A stretch of DNA of 64,000 bases from Kineococcus xinjiangensis (GCF_002934625.1 NZ_PTJD01000005.1:124001-188000), one strand, 5' to 3'; positions 32,047 to 42,380 are shown, numbered from the stretch's first letter. Notes: generated from the sequence alone by a model not told the origin. Made by a program: numbers and translations.

Positions 32047-32979
32047 GTGCGGATCGTGTTCGCCGGCACCCCCGAGGTGGCGCTGCCGGCCCTCGACGCC
32101 CTGCTCGCCTCCTCCCACGAGGTCCTCGCCGTCGTCACCCGGCCCGACGCCCCCGCCGGCCGCGGCCGCCGCGTCTCGGTCGCGCCCGTGGCCGCGCGCG
32201 CCCGGGAGGCTGGCCTGGAGGTGCTGCAGCCGGTGCGGCCCTCGGAGCCGGAGTTCCTCGCCCGGCTGGCGGAGCTGGCACCGGACTGCTGCCCCGTCGT
32301 CGCCTACGGGGCGCTCGTGCCGCGCGCCGCCCTCGACGTTCCGGCGCACGGCTGGGTCAACCTGCACTTCTCGCTGCTGCCCGCGTGGCGCGGCGCCGCC
32401 CCCGTGCAGCGCGCCGTCATGGCCGGCGACGCCGTCACGGGGGCCTGCACGTTCCGGCTGGAGGAGGGCCTGGACACCGGGCCAGTCCTCGGCCGCCTGG
32501 AGGAGCCGGTCGGGCCGCGCGACAGCGCCGGGGACCTGCTCGCCAGGCTCGCGCAGCGCGGGGCGAGGCTGCTGGTGGAGACCCTCGACGCGCTCGAGGC
32601 GGGCACCGCCCGGGCAGTGCCGCAGCCGGACGACGGCGTGAGCCTGGCCCCGAAGCTGCAGCCCGCCGACGCGCGCGTCGACTGGTCGGCGCCCGCACCC
32701 GTGGTGGACCGGCTGGTGCGCGGCTGCACCCCCGCCCCCGGCGCGTGGTCGACGCTGCGCGGGCAGCGGCTGAAGCTGGGGCCGGTGCGGCCGCTGCCGC
32801 CGGAGGACGGGGTCGTCCTGGGCCCCGGGGAGCTGCGGGTGGAGCGGGAGCGCGTCCTGGCCGGCACCGCGGCCGGCGTGGTGGAGCTCGGCGAGGTGCA
32901 GCCCGCGGGCAAGAAGGCGATGCCAGCGCTGGCGTGGGCGCGCGGCGTCCGCCCCGAGCCGGGGGAGCGGCTGGAGTGA
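32047..32979 (+). CDS. fmt: Methionyl-tRNA formyltransferase
   Basis: Formylates initiator Met-tRNA using 10-formyl-THF. The 310 residues start with [14 protein letters not shown], followed by the catalytic N-L-H-F-S-L-L-P-x-W-R-G-A-A-P-V-Q (~103-119) and the conserved D-x-G in E-G-L-D-T-G. The C-terminal OB domain binds tRNA. It directly follows def with a 3-base gap. The next gene, rsmB, is separated by a 63-base repeat-rich gap. Confidence 0.97.
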   Translation: MRIVFAGTPEVALPALDALLASSHEVLAVVTRPDAPAGRGRRVSVAPVAARAREAGLEVLQPVRPSEPEFLARLAELAPDCCPVVAYGALVPRAALDVPAHGWVNLHFSLLPAWRGAAPVQRAVMAGDAVTGACTFRLEEGLDTGPVLGRLEEPVGPRDSAGDLLARLAQRGARLLVETLDALEAGTARAVPQPDDGVSLAPKLQPADARVDWSAPAPVVDRLVRGCTPAPGAWSTLRGQRLKLGPVRPLPPEDGVVLGPGELRVERERVLAGTAAGVVELGEVQPAGKKAMPALAWARGVRPEPGERLE

Positions 32980-32987
32980 GCCGTCCC

Positions 32988-33031
32988 GGCACGGCGGACG
33001 GACGGGCACGACGGACGGGCACGGCGGACGG
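32988..33031. repeat. Three copies of GGCACGRCGGACGG between fmt and rsmB
   Basis: Copies begin at 32988, 33005 and 33018 (the last two overlap by one base). They fill most of the gap and leave only GGAGCGGG before the rsmB ATG. The function is unknown. Confidence 0.8.
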
Positions 33032-33042
33032 AGCGGGTTCTG

Positions 33043-34686
33043 ATGGCTGAGGGTGGACGGCAGGGTCCCGCCGGTGGCGGGGGCGGTGGCGCCGGACGCC
33101 CCGGAGGCCCCCGCAGCGGTCAGGGTCCGCGTGGCGGTTCGGGACCGCGAGGCGGTCAGGGACCGCGAGGTGGGCAGGGTCCCCGCGGCGGGCAGGGGCC
33201 GCGCGGCGGCCAGGGTCCCCGTCAGGGGCAGTCGGACGCGCAGCCGCGCCGCGGCGTGCAGCAGGACCGCTACACCACCGTCGACGTCGCCCGCCAGGTC
33301 GCCTTCGACGTGCTGCGCGCCGTCGACGCCGAGGACGCCTACGCCAACCTCGTCCTGCCGAAGACGTTGCGGCAGCGCCGCCTGCACGGCCGCGACGCCG
33401 CCTTCGCCACGGAGCTCGCCTACGGCGTCCTGCGCTCGCGCGGCACCTACGACGCGATCCTGCAGGCCTGCCTCGACCGCCCGATCGAGCAGCTCGACCC
33501 CCCGGTGCGGGACCTGCTGCGCCTCGGCGCCCACCAGTTGCTCGCCCTGCGCGTGCCGGACCACGCCGCCGTCGCCACCACCGTCGCGCTGACCCGCGTG
33601 GCCGTCGGCACCGGCGCGGCCGGCCTCGTCAACGCGGTGCTGCGCAAGCTGCCCGCCCGCGACCTCGACGGCTGGCTGGCCGAGGTCCTGCCCGACGCCG
33701 CCGCGGACGAGGACACCCACCTGGCCGTGCGCTGGTCGCACCCGCAGTGGGTGGTGCGCTCCTTGCGCGAGGCCCTGCGCGCCCACGGGCAGGACGCCGC
33801 CCAGCTCCCCGACCTGCTCGCCGCGGACAACGCCGCCCCGGCCGTGGCGCTGACCGCCCTGCCCGGTCTCTGCGACGCCGCGGAGCTCGTCGCCACCGGC
33901 GCCCGGCCCGGCCGGTGGTCGCCCACGGCGGCGGTGATGGACGGCGGCGACCCCGGCGCCCTGCCGAGCGTCCGCGACGGACGCGCCCGCGTGCAGGACG
34001 AGGGCAGCCAGCTCGCCGCCCTGCTCCTGACAGCGGCCGCGGTCGAGGGCGCCGACGGGCGCTGGCTGGACCTGTGCGCGGGTCCCGGCGGCAAGGCGGC
34101 GGTGCTGGCCGCCACCGCCGCCCAGCGCGGCGGCCACCTCGTCGCCGTGGAGGTCTCCGAGCACCGCACCCGCCTCGTGGAGTCCTCTCTGCAGGCCGTC
34201 ACCCGGGCCGCCGCGCAGGCCGGCACGCGCCCGCCCGAGGTCCGCACCGCCGACGGCCGCGAGGTCGGCACGGAGGAACCCGGCGCGTACGACCGGGTGC
34301 TCGTCGACGCCCCGTGCACCGGTCTCGGCGCGCTGCGCCGCCGTCCGGAGGCCCGGTGGCGGCGCACGCCCGCCGACCTCGGCGCCCTCGGCCCCCTCCA
34401 GCGGGCGCTGCTCACCTCGGCGGTGCAGGCGGTGCGGCCCGGCGGGGTGGTGGCGTACGTGACGTGCTCACCGGTGCTGGCGGAGACCCGTCTCGTCGTC
34501 GACGACGTCGTGCGCGCCCAGGGCAAGCGGGGCCTCGCCCTGGAGCGGCTGGACACCGCCGGCCTCCTGCACGCCGTCACCGGTGCCGCGGTGCCGGGTG
34601 CGGCGGCCGGGACGGCGGTGCAGCTCTGGCCGCACCTGCACGGCACCGACGCGATGCACGTGCAGCTGCTGCGCCGCACGTCCTGA
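33043..34686 (+). CDS. rsmB: 16S rRNA m5C967 methyltransferase RsmB with N-terminal RGG repeats
   Basis: A 547-residue SAM-dependent RNA methyltransferase. Residues 1-75 are Gly/Arg/Gln-rich, with five RGG triplets in a G-P-R-G-G-Q repeat (about 29-61), an RNA-binding-type disordered tail. A NusB-like helical domain (~80-215) follows, then the catalytic domain with SAM motif L-C-A-G-P-G-G-K (C345), D-A-P-C-T-G (C425) and the nucleophile motif T-C-S-P (C475). The short R-R-P-E-A-R-W loop is normal. SD is weak. The E. coli enzyme lacks the repeat tail. Confidence 0.93.
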   Translation: MAEGGRQGPAGGGGGGAGRPGGPRSGQGPRGGSGPRGGQGPRGGQGPRGGQGPRGGQGPRQGQSDAQPRRGVQQDRYTTVDVARQVAFDVLRAVDAEDAYANLVLPKTLRQRRLHGRDAAFATELAYGVLRSRGTYDAILQACLDRPIEQLDPPVRDLLRLGAHQLLALRVPDHAAVATTVALTRVAVGTGAAGLVNAVLRKLPARDLDGWLAEVLPDAAADEDTHLAVRWSHPQWVVRSLREALRAHGQDAAQLPDLLAADNAAPAVALTALPGLCDAAELVATGARPGRWSPTAAVMDGGDPGALPSVRDGRARVQDEGSQLAALLLTAAAVEGADGRWLDLCAGPGGKAAVLAATAAQRGGHLVAVEVSEHRTRLVESSLQAVTRAAAQAGTRPPEVRTADGREVGTEEPGAYDRVLVDAPCTGLGALRRRPEARWRRTPADLGALGPLQRALLTSAVQAVRPGGVVAYVTCSPVLAETRLVVDDVVRAQGKRGLALERLDTAGLLHAVTGAAVPGAAAGTAVQLWPHLHGTDAMHVQLLRRTS

Positions 34687-34764
34687 GCCGTCCGCGGCCC
34701 TTCGCGGGGTCGTGCCGGGCAGGTCGTGGCGGGTCGCTCGTGCCGGGGGGCGCGCCCGGCTCGG

Positions 34765-34770
34765 TAGGGT
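34765..34770 (+). promoter_or_regulatory. -10 box for leaderless rpe (TAGGGT)
   Basis: TAGGGT ends 7 bases before the rpe GTG; no SD is present. Confidence 0.55.
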
Positions 34771-34777
34771 GCGCGCC

Positions 34778-35440
34778 GTGGGCATCCAGATCAATCCGAG
34801 CATCCTCTCCGCCGACTTCGCCAACCTGGAGGCGGAGCTGGGGCGCATCGCCGACGCGGACTGGGCCCACGTCGACGTCATGGACGGGCACTTCGTGCCG
34901 AACCTGACGCTGGGCCTTCCGATCGTGGAGTCCCTGCTGAAGGTCTCGCCGGTCCCGCTGGACTGCCACCTGATGATCGAGCAGCCGGACCGCTGGGCCC
35001 CGGCCTACGCCGAGGCGGGCGCGCAGGGCGTCACCTTCCACGCGGAGGCGGCGGCCGCGCCGGTGCGTCTGGCCCGGGAGCTGCGCCGCCACGGCGCCCG
35101 CGCGGGGATGGCCCTGAAGCCCGCGACGCCGGTGGAGCCGTTCGTCGACCTCCTCCCCGAGCTGGACATGCTGCTGGTGATGACGGTGGAGCCCGGCTTC
35201 GGTGGGCAGTCCTTCCTCGACGTCACCCTGCCCAAGATCCGCCGCGCCCGGGCCGCCATCGCCGGGGCCGGGCTCGACGTGTGGCTGCAGGTGGACGGCG
35301 GGGTCTCCGCCTCCACCATCGAGCGGGCCGCCGAGGCGGGCGCGGACGTGTTCGTCGCCGGATCGGCCGTCTACGGCGCGGAGGACGCGGCCGCCGCCGT
35401 CGCGGAGCTGCGCGCCAAGGCGCAGGCCGCCTGCGGCTGA
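34778..35440 (+). CDS. rpe: Ribulose-phosphate 3-epimerase
   Basis: Interconverts ribulose 5-phosphate and xylulose 5-phosphate in the pentose phosphate pathway. The 220 residues are a TIM barrel with P-S-I-L-S-A-D-F at the start, [12 protein letters not shown] (metal His and Asp), [16 protein letters not shown] and V-D-G-G-V. The start at 34778 rather than farther upstream is set by homology and the TAGGGT box. It supplies the ribulose 5-phosphate used by RibB in the next operon. Confidence 0.96.
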   Translation: MGIQINPSILSADFANLEAELGRIADADWAHVDVMDGHFVPNLTLGLPIVESLLKVSPVPLDCHLMIEQPDRWAPAYAEAGAQGVTFHAEAAAAPVRLARELRRHGARAGMALKPATPVEPFVDLLPELDMLLVMTVEPGFGGQSFLDVTLPKIRRARAAIAGAGLDVWLQVDGGVSASTIERAAEAGADVFVAGSAVYGAEDAAAAVAELRAKAQAACG

Positions 35441-35558
35441 CCCCGCCGCGGGTGGGGCCGTCCTGCCGTCGCCTCCACCCGCCCCCCGTCCGCGCCCGGC
35501 CCGTCGTCGGTACCGGTCCGCCGGGCTGCGGCTCCCGGCGTGGCAGACTGGGGCCGCT

Positions 35559-35582
35559 CCACCAGCAGTTCCACCAGCAGTT
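35559..35582. repeat. Direct repeat CCACCAGCAGTT x2 before the FMN riboswitch
   Basis: Two abutting 12-base copies lie just upstream of the riboswitch; a CAGACT stretch about 15 bases before them could be the -10 of the rib operon. The rest of 35441-35612 shows nothing I can identify. Confidence 0.6.
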
Positions 35583-35612
35583 CCACGTCAGACCACAGCA
35601 GAACCACGACGA

Positions 35613-35737
35613 GCGTGCTCCGGGGTCGGTGCAATTCCGAACCGGCGGTGACAGTCCGCGACCCACCTGCGATGCGGGTGGTTGACCCGGTGGAACTCCG
35701 GGACCGACGGTGAAAGTCCGGATGGGAGGCAGCGCGC
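35613..35737 (+). promoter_or_regulatory. FMN riboswitch (RFN element)
   Basis: Closing stem GCGTGCT (35613-35619) pairs with AGCGCGC (35731-35737). Conserved aptamer parts are CGGGGTCGGTG with ATTCCGAACCGGCGGT, then CAGTCCGCGACCC, CCGGTGGAACTCCGG, and GACGGTGAAAGTCCGGATG followed by GGAGGC. It binds FMN and reduces expression of the rib genes. About 140 bases separate it from the ribD start, room for an expression platform that hides the GGAGGA at 35865. Confidence 0.95.
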
Positions 35738-35877
35738 GGCGTCGTGGGCCGCCGGCGCTCCCGTGCGCCCGGCGGTCCCTCGACGTCCGTCGGGGGATGC
35801 CCGCGTCCCGCGGCGTCCCCCGCCTTCCAGCGACCCTCCGGCCACCCTCGCCGCGGTGCCGACCGGAGGAGACGCCC

Positions 35878-36960
35878 GTGGCCAGCAGCGCGGAGACCGC
35901 GGCGATGCGCCGCGCCCTCGACCTGGCCGCGCTCGGCCCCCGCACCGGCCCCAACCCGCGCGTCGGCTGCGTCCTGCTCGACGACCGCGGGCGGACCGTC
36001 TCCGAGGGGCACCACCGGGGCGCGGGCACCCCGCACGCCGAGGCAGCCGCCCTGGCCGCCCTCGCCGGGGACGTCCCGCGGGGGCTGACCGCCGTCGCCA
36101 CCCTCGAGCCGTGCACCCACACCGGCCGCACCGGCCCGTGCGCGCAGGCGCTGCTGGGGGCCGGGGTGCGGCGCGTCGTCGTCGCGGCCCTGGACCCCAA
36201 CCCCGCCGCCGCCGGCGGTGTGCAGCTGCTGCGCTCGGCCGGGGTGGAGGTCGAGACGGGCGTCCTGGCCGCCGAGGGCGAGGAGCTCAACGAGCGCTGG
36301 TCCACGGCCGTGGGGCGCGGGCGCCCGTGGGTGACGTGGAAGTGGGCGGCCACCCTGGACGGGCGCTCCGCCGCGGCCGACGGCAGCAGCCGGTGGATCA
36401 CCGGTGAGCAGGCCCGCACGGACGTGCACCGCCTGCGCGGCGAGCACGACGCCGTCCTCGTCGGCACCGGCACCGCCCTGACCGACGACCCCGCCCTGAC
36501 CGTCCGCGACGCGCAGGGCCGCCCCGCCGCCCGGCAGCCGCTGCGGGTCGTCGTGGGCCGCCGGGAGCTGCCGGCGGCCGCGGCCCTGCACGACGGCGCC
36601 GCGCCCCTGCTGCACCTGCGCACGGACGACCTCACCGCCGCCCTGGCGCAACTGCACGACCGCGAGGTGCGCACGGTCCTGGTGGAGGGCGGCCCGACGC
36701 TCGCGGCGGCGCTGTGGCGGGCGGGGCTGGTCGACGAGGTCGTCGCCTACCTCGCCCCGGCGCTGCTGGGCGCGGGCCCCGCCGCCGTGGGCGACCTGGG
36801 CATCGGCTCCATCGACGCCGCCGCCCGCCTGCACCTGCGCGCCGTCGACCGCGTCGGCGACGACGTCCGCCTCACCGCCCGACCGGGCCCGCCCGGCCCC
36901 ACCCCGCCGAGCCCCACTCCGTCCAGCAGTTCCCGTCCCACCCACCCGCAGGAGGCCTGA
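35878..36960 (+). CDS. ribD: Bifunctional riboflavin deaminase / reductase
   Basis: Second and third steps of riboflavin synthesis. The 360 residues combine an N-terminal zinc deaminase domain (G-P-N-P-R-V-G, H-A-E-A, T-L-E-P-C-T-H-T-G-R-T-G-P-C) and a C-terminal reductase (W-K-W-A-A-T-L-D-G-R, G-T-G-T-A-L-T-D-D-P, V-E-G-G-P-T-L). The C-terminus is a Pro/Ser-rich tail. The GTG at 35878 follows GGAGGA; upstream open frame overlaps the riboswitch. Stop is one base before ribE. Confidence 0.95.
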   Translation: MASSAETAAMRRALDLAALGPRTGPNPRVGCVLLDDRGRTVSEGHHRGAGTPHAEAAALAALAGDVPRGLTAVATLEPCTHTGRTGPCAQALLGAGVRRVVVAALDPNPAAAGGVQLLRSAGVEVETGVLAAEGEELNERWSTAVGRGRPWVTWKWAATLDGRSAAADGSSRWITGEQARTDVHRLRGEHDAVLVGTGTALTDDPALTVRDAQGRPAARQPLRVVVGRRELPAAAALHDGAAPLLHLRTDDLTAALAQLHDREVRTVLVEGGPTLAAALWRAGLVDEVVAYLAPALLGAGPAAVGDLGIGSIDAAARLHLRAVDRVGDDVRLTARPGPPGPTPPSPTPSSSSRPTHPQEA

Positions 36961-36961
36961 C

Positions 36962-37630
36962 GTGTTCACCGGGATCGTCGAGGAGGTCGGCGAGGTGCTC
37001 GCCGTCGAGCGCGGGGAGGACTCCGCGCGCCTCACCGTGCGCGGGCCGGTGGTGACCTCCGACGCCGTGCACGGCGCGTCCATCGCCGTCGACGGAGTCT
37101 GCCTCACCGTCGTCGACCAGCCCGACCCCGCCTCCTTCACCGTCGACGTGATGGCCGAGACGCTGCGGCGCACGGCCCTCGCCGACGTCGCCCCCGGCCG
37201 CGCGGTCAACCTGGAGCGGCCCGTCGCCGTCGGCGGGCGCCTCGGCGGCCACGTCGTGCAGGGGCACGTCGACGGCACCGGCACCGTCGTGCAGCGGGTG
37301 CCCGGGGAGCGCTGGGAGGTCGTGCGCATCGGCCTGGACGCGGGCCTGGCCCGCTACGTCGTGCCCAAGGGCTCCATCACCGTCGACGGGGTGTCCCTCA
37401 CCGTCGTGGACGTCGAGGACGCGCCGGCCGGGGACGCGGGGAAGTCGCGGGAGGGGCGCACGGGCGCCTCGTTCACCGTGTCGCTGATCCCCGCCACGCT
37501 GGAGGGCACCACCCTCGGGCGCCGCGCGGTCGGTGACGCCGTCAACCTCGAGGTCGACGTCCTCGCCAAGTACGTCGAGCGCCTCACCGCCCGTCCCGCC
37601 GCCGCGCCGGACACCGGGGTGACGCCGTGA
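36962..37630 (+). CDS. ribE: Riboflavin synthase, alpha chain
   Basis: Dismutates two lumazines to riboflavin. The 222 residues show the two homologous lumazine-binding domains; the first starts M-F-T-G-I-V-E-E-V-G, with S-I-A-V-D-G-V-C-L-T-V and G-H-V-V-Q-G-H-V-D-G-T-G, and the second has S-I-T-V-D-G-V-S-L-T-V. An insertion of about 18 charged residues follows the second motif. Overlaps the transporter gene by four bases (GTGA). Confidence 0.96.
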   Translation: MFTGIVEEVGEVLAVERGEDSARLTVRGPVVTSDAVHGASIAVDGVCLTVVDQPDPASFTVDVMAETLRRTALADVAPGRAVNLERPVAVGGRLGGHVVQGHVDGTGTVVQRVPGERWEVVRIGLDAGLARYVVPKGSITVDGVSLTVVDVEDAPAGDAGKSREGRTGASFTVSLIPATLEGTTLGRRAVGDAVNLEVDVLAKYVERLTARPAAAPDTGVTP

Positions 37631-38349
37631 ACCTCCTCGACTGGCTGCTGACGGGCGTCGTCCCCATCGGCGCCGGTGCGATCTCCGTGCGCGAGGTCGT
37701 CGGCAACGGCTTCGGCCTGGCGTCGGCGATCGGCGGGATGCGGCGGCGGGTCTGGGCCTGGCCGGTCGGCATCGTCGGCAACCTGCTGCTGCTCACGGTC
37801 TTCCTCGGCGGCGTGTTCACCACCCCGCAGGGCACCACGCTGCTCGGGCAGGCCGGGCGGCAGGTTCTGTTCGTCGCCGTGTCCGTCTACGGCTGGGTGC
37901 GGTGGCGCGAGTCCCGCCGCTCCGGCGGCGGCGCGGACGGAGCGGTCGTGCCCCGGTGGGCGACCTGGCGCGAGCGCGCCGGCCTCCTCGTCGTCGCCGT
38001 CGGGCTCACGGCCCTCCTCACGCCGATCTTCGAGGCGCTGGGGTCGTGGCCGCCGGTGTGGGCCGACGCCTGGACGTTCACCGGCTCGCTGCTGGCCACC
38101 TACGGGATGGCCCGCGGCTGGGTGGACTTCTGGCTCGTCTGGATCGCGGTCGACGTCGTCGGCGTGCCGCTGCTCCTCCAGGGCGGCTTCTACCCCTCCG
38201 CCGTCATGTACGGCTTCTACGGCGTCTTCTGCCTCGTGGGCTTCGCCGTGTGGTGGCGCACCCAGCGCCGGCTCGCCCTCCAGACCAGCCCCCGACCCAC
38301 CTCGGCGCTGCCCGCCGCCACCGACCCCAGCATGGAGACCCTCGGATGA
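37627..38349 (+). CDS. ribM: PnuC-family riboflavin transporter RibM
   Basis: A 240-residue inner-membrane protein of the PnuC (nicotinamide riboside transporter) family with seven likely hydrophobic segments. Members found inside FMN-riboswitch-controlled rib operons, such as RibM of Streptomyces davawensis, move riboflavin or analogues by facilitated diffusion, and this gene sits in just that place (ribE-ribM-ribB-ribH). W-P-V-G-I-V-G-N, Y-G-W-V-R-W and the late W-I-A-V-D-V-V-G-V-P are family features. Vitamin preference is inferred from context; nicotinamide riboside remains possible. Confidence 0.88.
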   Translation: MNLLDWLLTGVVPIGAGAISVREVVGNGFGLASAIGGMRRRVWAWPVGIVGNLLLLTVFLGGVFTTPQGTTLLGQAGRQVLFVAVSVYGWVRWRESRRSGGGADGAVVPRWATWRERAGLLVVAVGLTALLTPIFEALGSWPPVWADAWTFTGSLLATYGMARGWVDFWLVWIAVDVVGVPLLLQGGFYPSAVMYGFYGVFCLVGFAVWWRTQRRLALQTSPRPTSALPAATDPSMETLG

Positions 38350-39056
38350 GCGCCGACCCCACGACCGCCGCCGGGACCACCCCGGCCGAGCTGCCCGCCG
38401 CCCTCGCCGCCGCCCTGGAGGCCCTGCGCGCGGGCCGGCCCGTGCTGGTCGCCGACGCCGACGACCGGGAGAACGAGGGCGACGTGGTCCTCGCCGCCGA
38501 GCTGGCCACGCCCGAGTGGATCGGCTGGACGGTGCGGCACACCTCGGGGATGCTCTGCGCGCCCATGCCGTTCGAGCGCGCCGCGGCCCTCGACCTGCCG
38601 CCGATGGTGGCCTGCAACGAGGACTCCCTGCGCACCGACTACACCGTCAGCGTCGACGCCGCGAGCGGCGTGGGCACCGGCATCTCCGCCGCCGACCGGG
38701 CACGCACCCTCACCGTGCTCGCCGATCCCGCGGCGCGTCCCGGTGACCTCGTGCGCCCCGGCCACGTGTTCCCGCTGCGCGCCCGTCCGGGTGGCGTGCT
38801 GGAGCGTCCGGGTCACACCGAGGCGTCCGTGGAGCTCTGCAGGCTCGCGGGGCTCCAGCCCGTGGCGGTGATCGCCGAAGTGGTCAACGACGACGGTTCG
38901 ATGGCGCGCCGCGCCGAACTGCTGGAGCTGGGCAGGCGCTTCTCGCTGCCCTTCGTCACGATCGAGGAGCTCGCCGGCTACCTGGCCGCCGGGCACGGCA
39001 GCACGGACGCGACCGGAGCGGGCGCGTCCACGGCACACGGAGGAGGAACGCGATGA
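38346..39056 (+). CDS. ribB: 3,4-dihydroxy-2-butanone 4-phosphate synthase (stand-alone RibB)
   Basis: Turns ribulose 5-phosphate into the four-carbon precursor of lumazine. The 236 residues carry [51 protein letters not shown] and the late H-T-E-A-S-V-E-L. The C-terminus is a short Gly/Thr-rich tail; the GTP cyclohydrolase II (RibA) domain usually fused here in actinobacteria is missing, so RibA must be encoded elsewhere. The ATG overlaps the ribM stop. Confidence 0.95.
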   Translation: MSADPTTAAGTTPAELPAALAAALEALRAGRPVLVADADDRENEGDVVLAAELATPEWIGWTVRHTSGMLCAPMPFERAAALDLPPMVACNEDSLRTDYTVSVDAASGVGTGISAADRARTLTVLADPAARPGDLVRPGHVFPLRARPGGVLERPGHTEASVELCRLAGLQPVAVIAEVVNDDGSMARRAELLELGRRFSLPFVTIEELAGYLAAGHGSTDATGAGASTAHGGGTR

Positions 39057-39538
39057 GCGGAGACGGCAGCCCGGACCTCGCGGTCGACGGCACAGGCCTG
39101 AAGGTGGCGCTGGTCGCGGCGCGCTGGCACGAGGAGATCATGGGGGGTCTCCTGGCGGGGGCCCAGCAGGGACTGCAGGACTCCGGCGTCACCGACGTCA
39201 CGACGGTGCGGGTGCCCGGCTCGTTCGAGCTGTCCGTCGCCGCCGCGCGCCTGGCCCGCACCGGCGACTACGACGCCGTCGTGGCCCTCGGGGTCGTCAT
39301 CAAGGGCGGCACCCCGCACTTCGACTACATCTGCCAGGCCGCGACGATGGGCCTGACCGAGGTGGCCACCAGCACCGGGGTCCCGGTGGGGTTCGGGGTC
39401 CTGACCGTGGAGAACGAGTCGCAGGGCCTGCACCGGGCGGGACTGCGCGGCTCGCGGGAGGACAAGGGCCGCGAGGCGGTGCTGGCGGCGCTGGAGACGG
39501 CCGTGGCGCTGCGCGAGGTCGCCCCCCGCACGAGCTGA
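39053..39538 (+). CDS. ribH: 6,7-dimethyl-8-ribityllumazine synthase
   Basis: Penultimate riboflavin step; forms icosahedral or pentameric shells. The 161 residues show [28 protein letters not shown] and [10 protein letters not shown]. The catalytic His is in T-P-H-F-D. The ATG overlaps the ribB stop; this is the last gene of the rib operon. Confidence 0.96.
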   Translation: MSGDGSPDLAVDGTGLKVALVAARWHEEIMGGLLAGAQQGLQDSGVTDVTTVRVPGSFELSVAAARLARTGDYDAVVALGVVIKGGTPHFDYICQAATMGLTEVATSTGVPVGFGVLTVENESQGLHRAGLRGSREDKGREAVLAALETAVALREVAPRTS

Positions 39539-39594
39539 CGCCCGTCTGCGGGCGCGACGGCGGGTGGCGTTGCGGCGGCGGGCGAGGCCCGGAG

Positions 39595-39600
39595 TAGCGT
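39595..39600 (+). promoter_or_regulatory. -10 box for leaderless fbiC (TAGCGT)
   Basis: TAGCGT ends 7 bases before the fbiC GTG; no SD is seen. Confidence 0.55.
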
Positions 39601-39607
39601 CGCGCCG

Positions 39608-42277
39608 GTGACGCACCAGAGCCCCGGCGCCCGCCCGCTGCCGCCCGTCGTCGTGCCGCCGACCGCCTCGCAGCTGCGCCGTGCCCTGGCGCGCGCCCGC
39701 GACGGCAAGGCGCTGGACGCCGGCGAGGCCGAGGTCCTCCTGCACGCCCGCGGCGCCGACCTGCAGGCGCTGTGCGCGGCGACGACCGCGGTGCGCGACG
39801 CCGCCATGCTGGCCGCCGGCCGGCCCGGCACCGTCACCTACAGCCGCAAGGTGTTCATCCCCCTCACCCGGCTGTGCCGCGACCGGTGCCACTACTGCAC
39901 CTTCGCGACGGTGCCAGGCCGGCTGCCCGCGCCGTTCCTGTCCCCCGACGAGGTCCTGGACATCGCCCGCGCCGGCGCCGCGCAGGGCTGCAAGGAGGCG
40001 CTGTTCACCCTCGGCGACCGCCCGGAGGAGCGCTGGCCGGCCGCGCGGGAGTGGCTGGACGCCCACGGCTACGACGACACCCTCTCCTACGTGCGGGCGA
40101 TGTCCGTGCGCGTGCTGGAGGAGACGGGCCTGCTGCCGCACCTGAACCCGGGGGTGATGAGCTGGGCGGAGCTGCAGCGCCTGAAGCCGGTCGCGCCCTC
40201 GCTGGGGATGATGCTGGAGACGACGTCGCGGCGGCTGTTCGAGGAGCCCGGGCAGCCGCACTTCGGCTCCCCCGACAAGGACCCCGACGTGCGGCTGCGG
40301 GTGCTGGAGGACGCCGGTCGCGTCGGGGTGCCGTTCACGACGGGCATCCTCGTCGGCATCGGGGAGACCCCGGCCGAGCGCGTCGACTCCCTCCTCGCCA
40401 TCCGTCGGGTGGCGCGGGAGTACCGGGGCGTGCAGGAGGTCATCGTCCAGAACTTCCGCGCCAAGGACGACACCGCCATGCGCCGCAGCGGTGACCTCGG
40501 CCACGAGGAGTACCTCGCGACCATCGCCGTGGCGCGGCTGCTGCTGGGCCCGTCGGTGAGCCTGCAGGCCCCGCCGAACCTGTCCGAGCCCGGGCAGCTG
40601 CACGCCCTCCTCGCCGCGGGCGTCGACGACTGGGGCGGGGTCTCGCCGGTCACCCCGGACCACGTCAACCCCGAGCGGCCGTGGCCGCACCTGGAGGACC
40701 TGGCCCGCTGGACGGGCGAGGCGGGGCTGCGGCTGGCGGAGCGGCTGACCGCCCACCCGCGCTTCGTGCTGGGGTCCCTGCACCGCGACGAGCCGTGGAT
40801 CGACCCGCGCCTGCACCCCCACGTCGGGGCACTGGCCGACCCGGCGACGGGCCTGGCCGCGGAGGGGGCGGCCGCGGTCGGGCTGCCCTGGCAGGAGCGC
40901 GACGGCGGCGGGCTGGCCGCCGCTGGCGTCGGGACGGGGCGCACCGGCCTGCACGCCGAGGTGGACACCACCGGCCGCACGGGCGACCGTCGCGGCGACT
41001 TCGACGACGTCTACGGCGACTGGGACGCCGTCGCGGAGCGGGTGGGCGCCGACCGGGCAGCGGGCACCCGCGCGGCCGCGGCCAGCGCCCCGGAGCGCCT
41101 GGACGCCGACGTCGCCAACGCCCTGCGCCGCGCCGCCGAGGACCCCGCCGCCCTCAGCGACGCGCAGTACCTGGCGCTGATGATGGCCGAGGGGGAGGGC
41201 CTGGAGGCGCTCACCGCGCTCGCCGACGACGTGCGCCGCGCGGTGGTCGGCGACGAGGTGACGTACGTCGTGAACCGGAACATCAACTTCACCAACGTCT
41301 GCTACGTGGGCTGCCGCTTCTGCGCCTTCGCCCAGCGCAAGACCGACGCCGACGCCTACACCCTGTCCCTGGCGGAGATCTCCTCCCGGGTGGTGCAGGC
41401 CCGGGCGCTGGGCGCGACGGAGGTGTGCCTGCAGGGCGGCATCTCCCCGGACCTCGGCCCCGGTGACTACGCCGCGATCGTGCGCGCCGTGAAGGACGCC
41501 GTCCCGGACATGCACGTGCACGCCTTCAGCCCGATGGAGGTGGCCACCGCCTCGGCGAAGGCCGGGGTCTCCGTGCGGGACTGGCTCGTGGAGGTGCAGG
41601 AGGCCGGCCTCGGGTCCATCCCGGGCACCGCCGCGGAGATCCTCGACGACGACGTCCGCTGGGTGCTGACCAAGGGGAAGCTGCCCACCGCCGCGTGGAT
41701 CGAGGTGGTGGAGACGGCGCACTCCCTGGGCATCCCGTCGAGCTCGACGATGATGTACGGCCACGTCGACCACCCCCGCCACTGGGTGCAGCACCTGCGG
41801 ACGCTGGCGCAGGTGCAGGACCGCACCGGCGGCTTCACCGAGTTCGTGCCGCTGCCGTTCGTGCACACCAACGCGCCCGTGTACCTGGCGGGGGTGGCGC
41901 GGCCGGGGCCGACGCGGCGCGACGACCGGGCGGTGCACGCGGTGGCGCGGCTGCTGCTGCACGGGCGCATCGACCACGTGCAGACGTCGTGGGTGAAGCT
42001 CGGCGTGGACGGCACCCGGACGATGCTCACCGGCGGCGCCGACGACCTCGGCGGGACGCTGATGGAGGAGACGATCAGCCGGATGGCCGGCTCGGAGCAC
42101 GGCTCGGCGAAGACGGTGGCGGAGCTGGCGGAGATCACGGCGGGCATCGGCCGCCCGCTGCGGCAGCGCACGACGACGTACGGGGACGTGGGGCGCGCGG
42201 ACGTGGCGGGCGGGGAGGCGCCGCTGCCGGACCAGCGGCGGGCCGCGAGCGCCGCAGCCGCCGAGCAGCGCCCCTGA
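39608..42277 (+). CDS. fbiC: FO synthase (CofG-CofH fusion)
   Basis: Makes the deazaflavin FO, the chromophore of coenzyme F420, from tyrosine and the riboflavin intermediate supplied by RibD chemistry. The 889 residues join two radical-SAM enzymes. The CofG half carries C-R-D-R-C-H-Y-C (C90, C94, C97); the CofH half carries C-Y-V-G-C-R-F-C (C565, C569, C572). Each binds a 4Fe-4S cluster. The fused form is typical of actinobacteria. Location beside the rib operon fits the shared precursor. SD-less GTG start with TAGCGT 7 bases upstream. Confidence 0.97.
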   Translation: MTHQSPGARPLPPVVVPPTASQLRRALARARDGKALDAGEAEVLLHARGADLQALCAATTAVRDAAMLAAGRPGTVTYSRKVFIPLTRLCRDRCHYCTFATVPGRLPAPFLSPDEVLDIARAGAAQGCKEALFTLGDRPEERWPAAREWLDAHGYDDTLSYVRAMSVRVLEETGLLPHLNPGVMSWAELQRLKPVAPSLGMMLETTSRRLFEEPGQPHFGSPDKDPDVRLRVLEDAGRVGVPFTTGILVGIGETPAERVDSLLAIRRVAREYRGVQEVIVQNFRAKDDTAMRRSGDLGHEEYLATIAVARLLLGPSVSLQAPPNLSEPGQLHALLAAGVDDWGGVSPVTPDHVNPERPWPHLEDLARWTGEAGLRLAERLTAHPRFVLGSLHRDEPWIDPRLHPHVGALADPATGLAAEGAAAVGLPWQERDGGGLAAAGVGTGRTGLHAEVDTTGRTGDRRGDFDDVYGDWDAVAERVGADRAAGTRAAAASAPERLDADVANALRRAAEDPAALSDAQYLALMMAEGEGLEALTALADDVRRAVVGDEVTYVVNRNINFTNVCYVGCRFCAFAQRKTDADAYTLSLAEISSRVVQARALGATEVCLQGGISPDLGPGDYAAIVRAVKDAVPDMHVHAFSPMEVATASAKAGVSVRDWLVEVQEAGLGSIPGTAAEILDDDVRWVLTKGKLPTAAWIEVVETAHSLGIPSSSTMMYGHVDHPRHWVQHLRTLAQVQDRTGGFTEFVPLPFVHTNAPVYLAGVARPGPTRRDDRAVHAVARLLLHGRIDHVQTSWVKLGVDGTRTMLTGGADDLGGTLMEETISRMAGSEHGSAKTVAELAEITAGIGRPLRQRTTTYGDVGRADVAGGEAPLPDQRRAASAAAAEQRP

Positions 42278-42366
42278 CGCCGACCTCGGCCCCGGGCGGA
42301 TCACCGGCGCGCCGGTGCCCGCCGTCCCGAGCGCCCCGGCGGCCGGAGTCGTGCCCCGGGACCGCC

Positions 42367-42372
42367 TAGACT
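42367..42372 (+). promoter_or_regulatory. -10 box for leaderless hisE (TAGACT)
   Basis: TAGACT ends 8 bases before the hisE GTG, with no SD. Confidence 0.5.
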
Positions 42373-42380
42373 CGCGCCCC

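Noticed and set aside
33130-33230. GPRGGQ-coding repeats as a CRISPR-like array
   Set aside because: The units are in-frame 18-base coding repeats without unique spacers and no cas genes are nearby.
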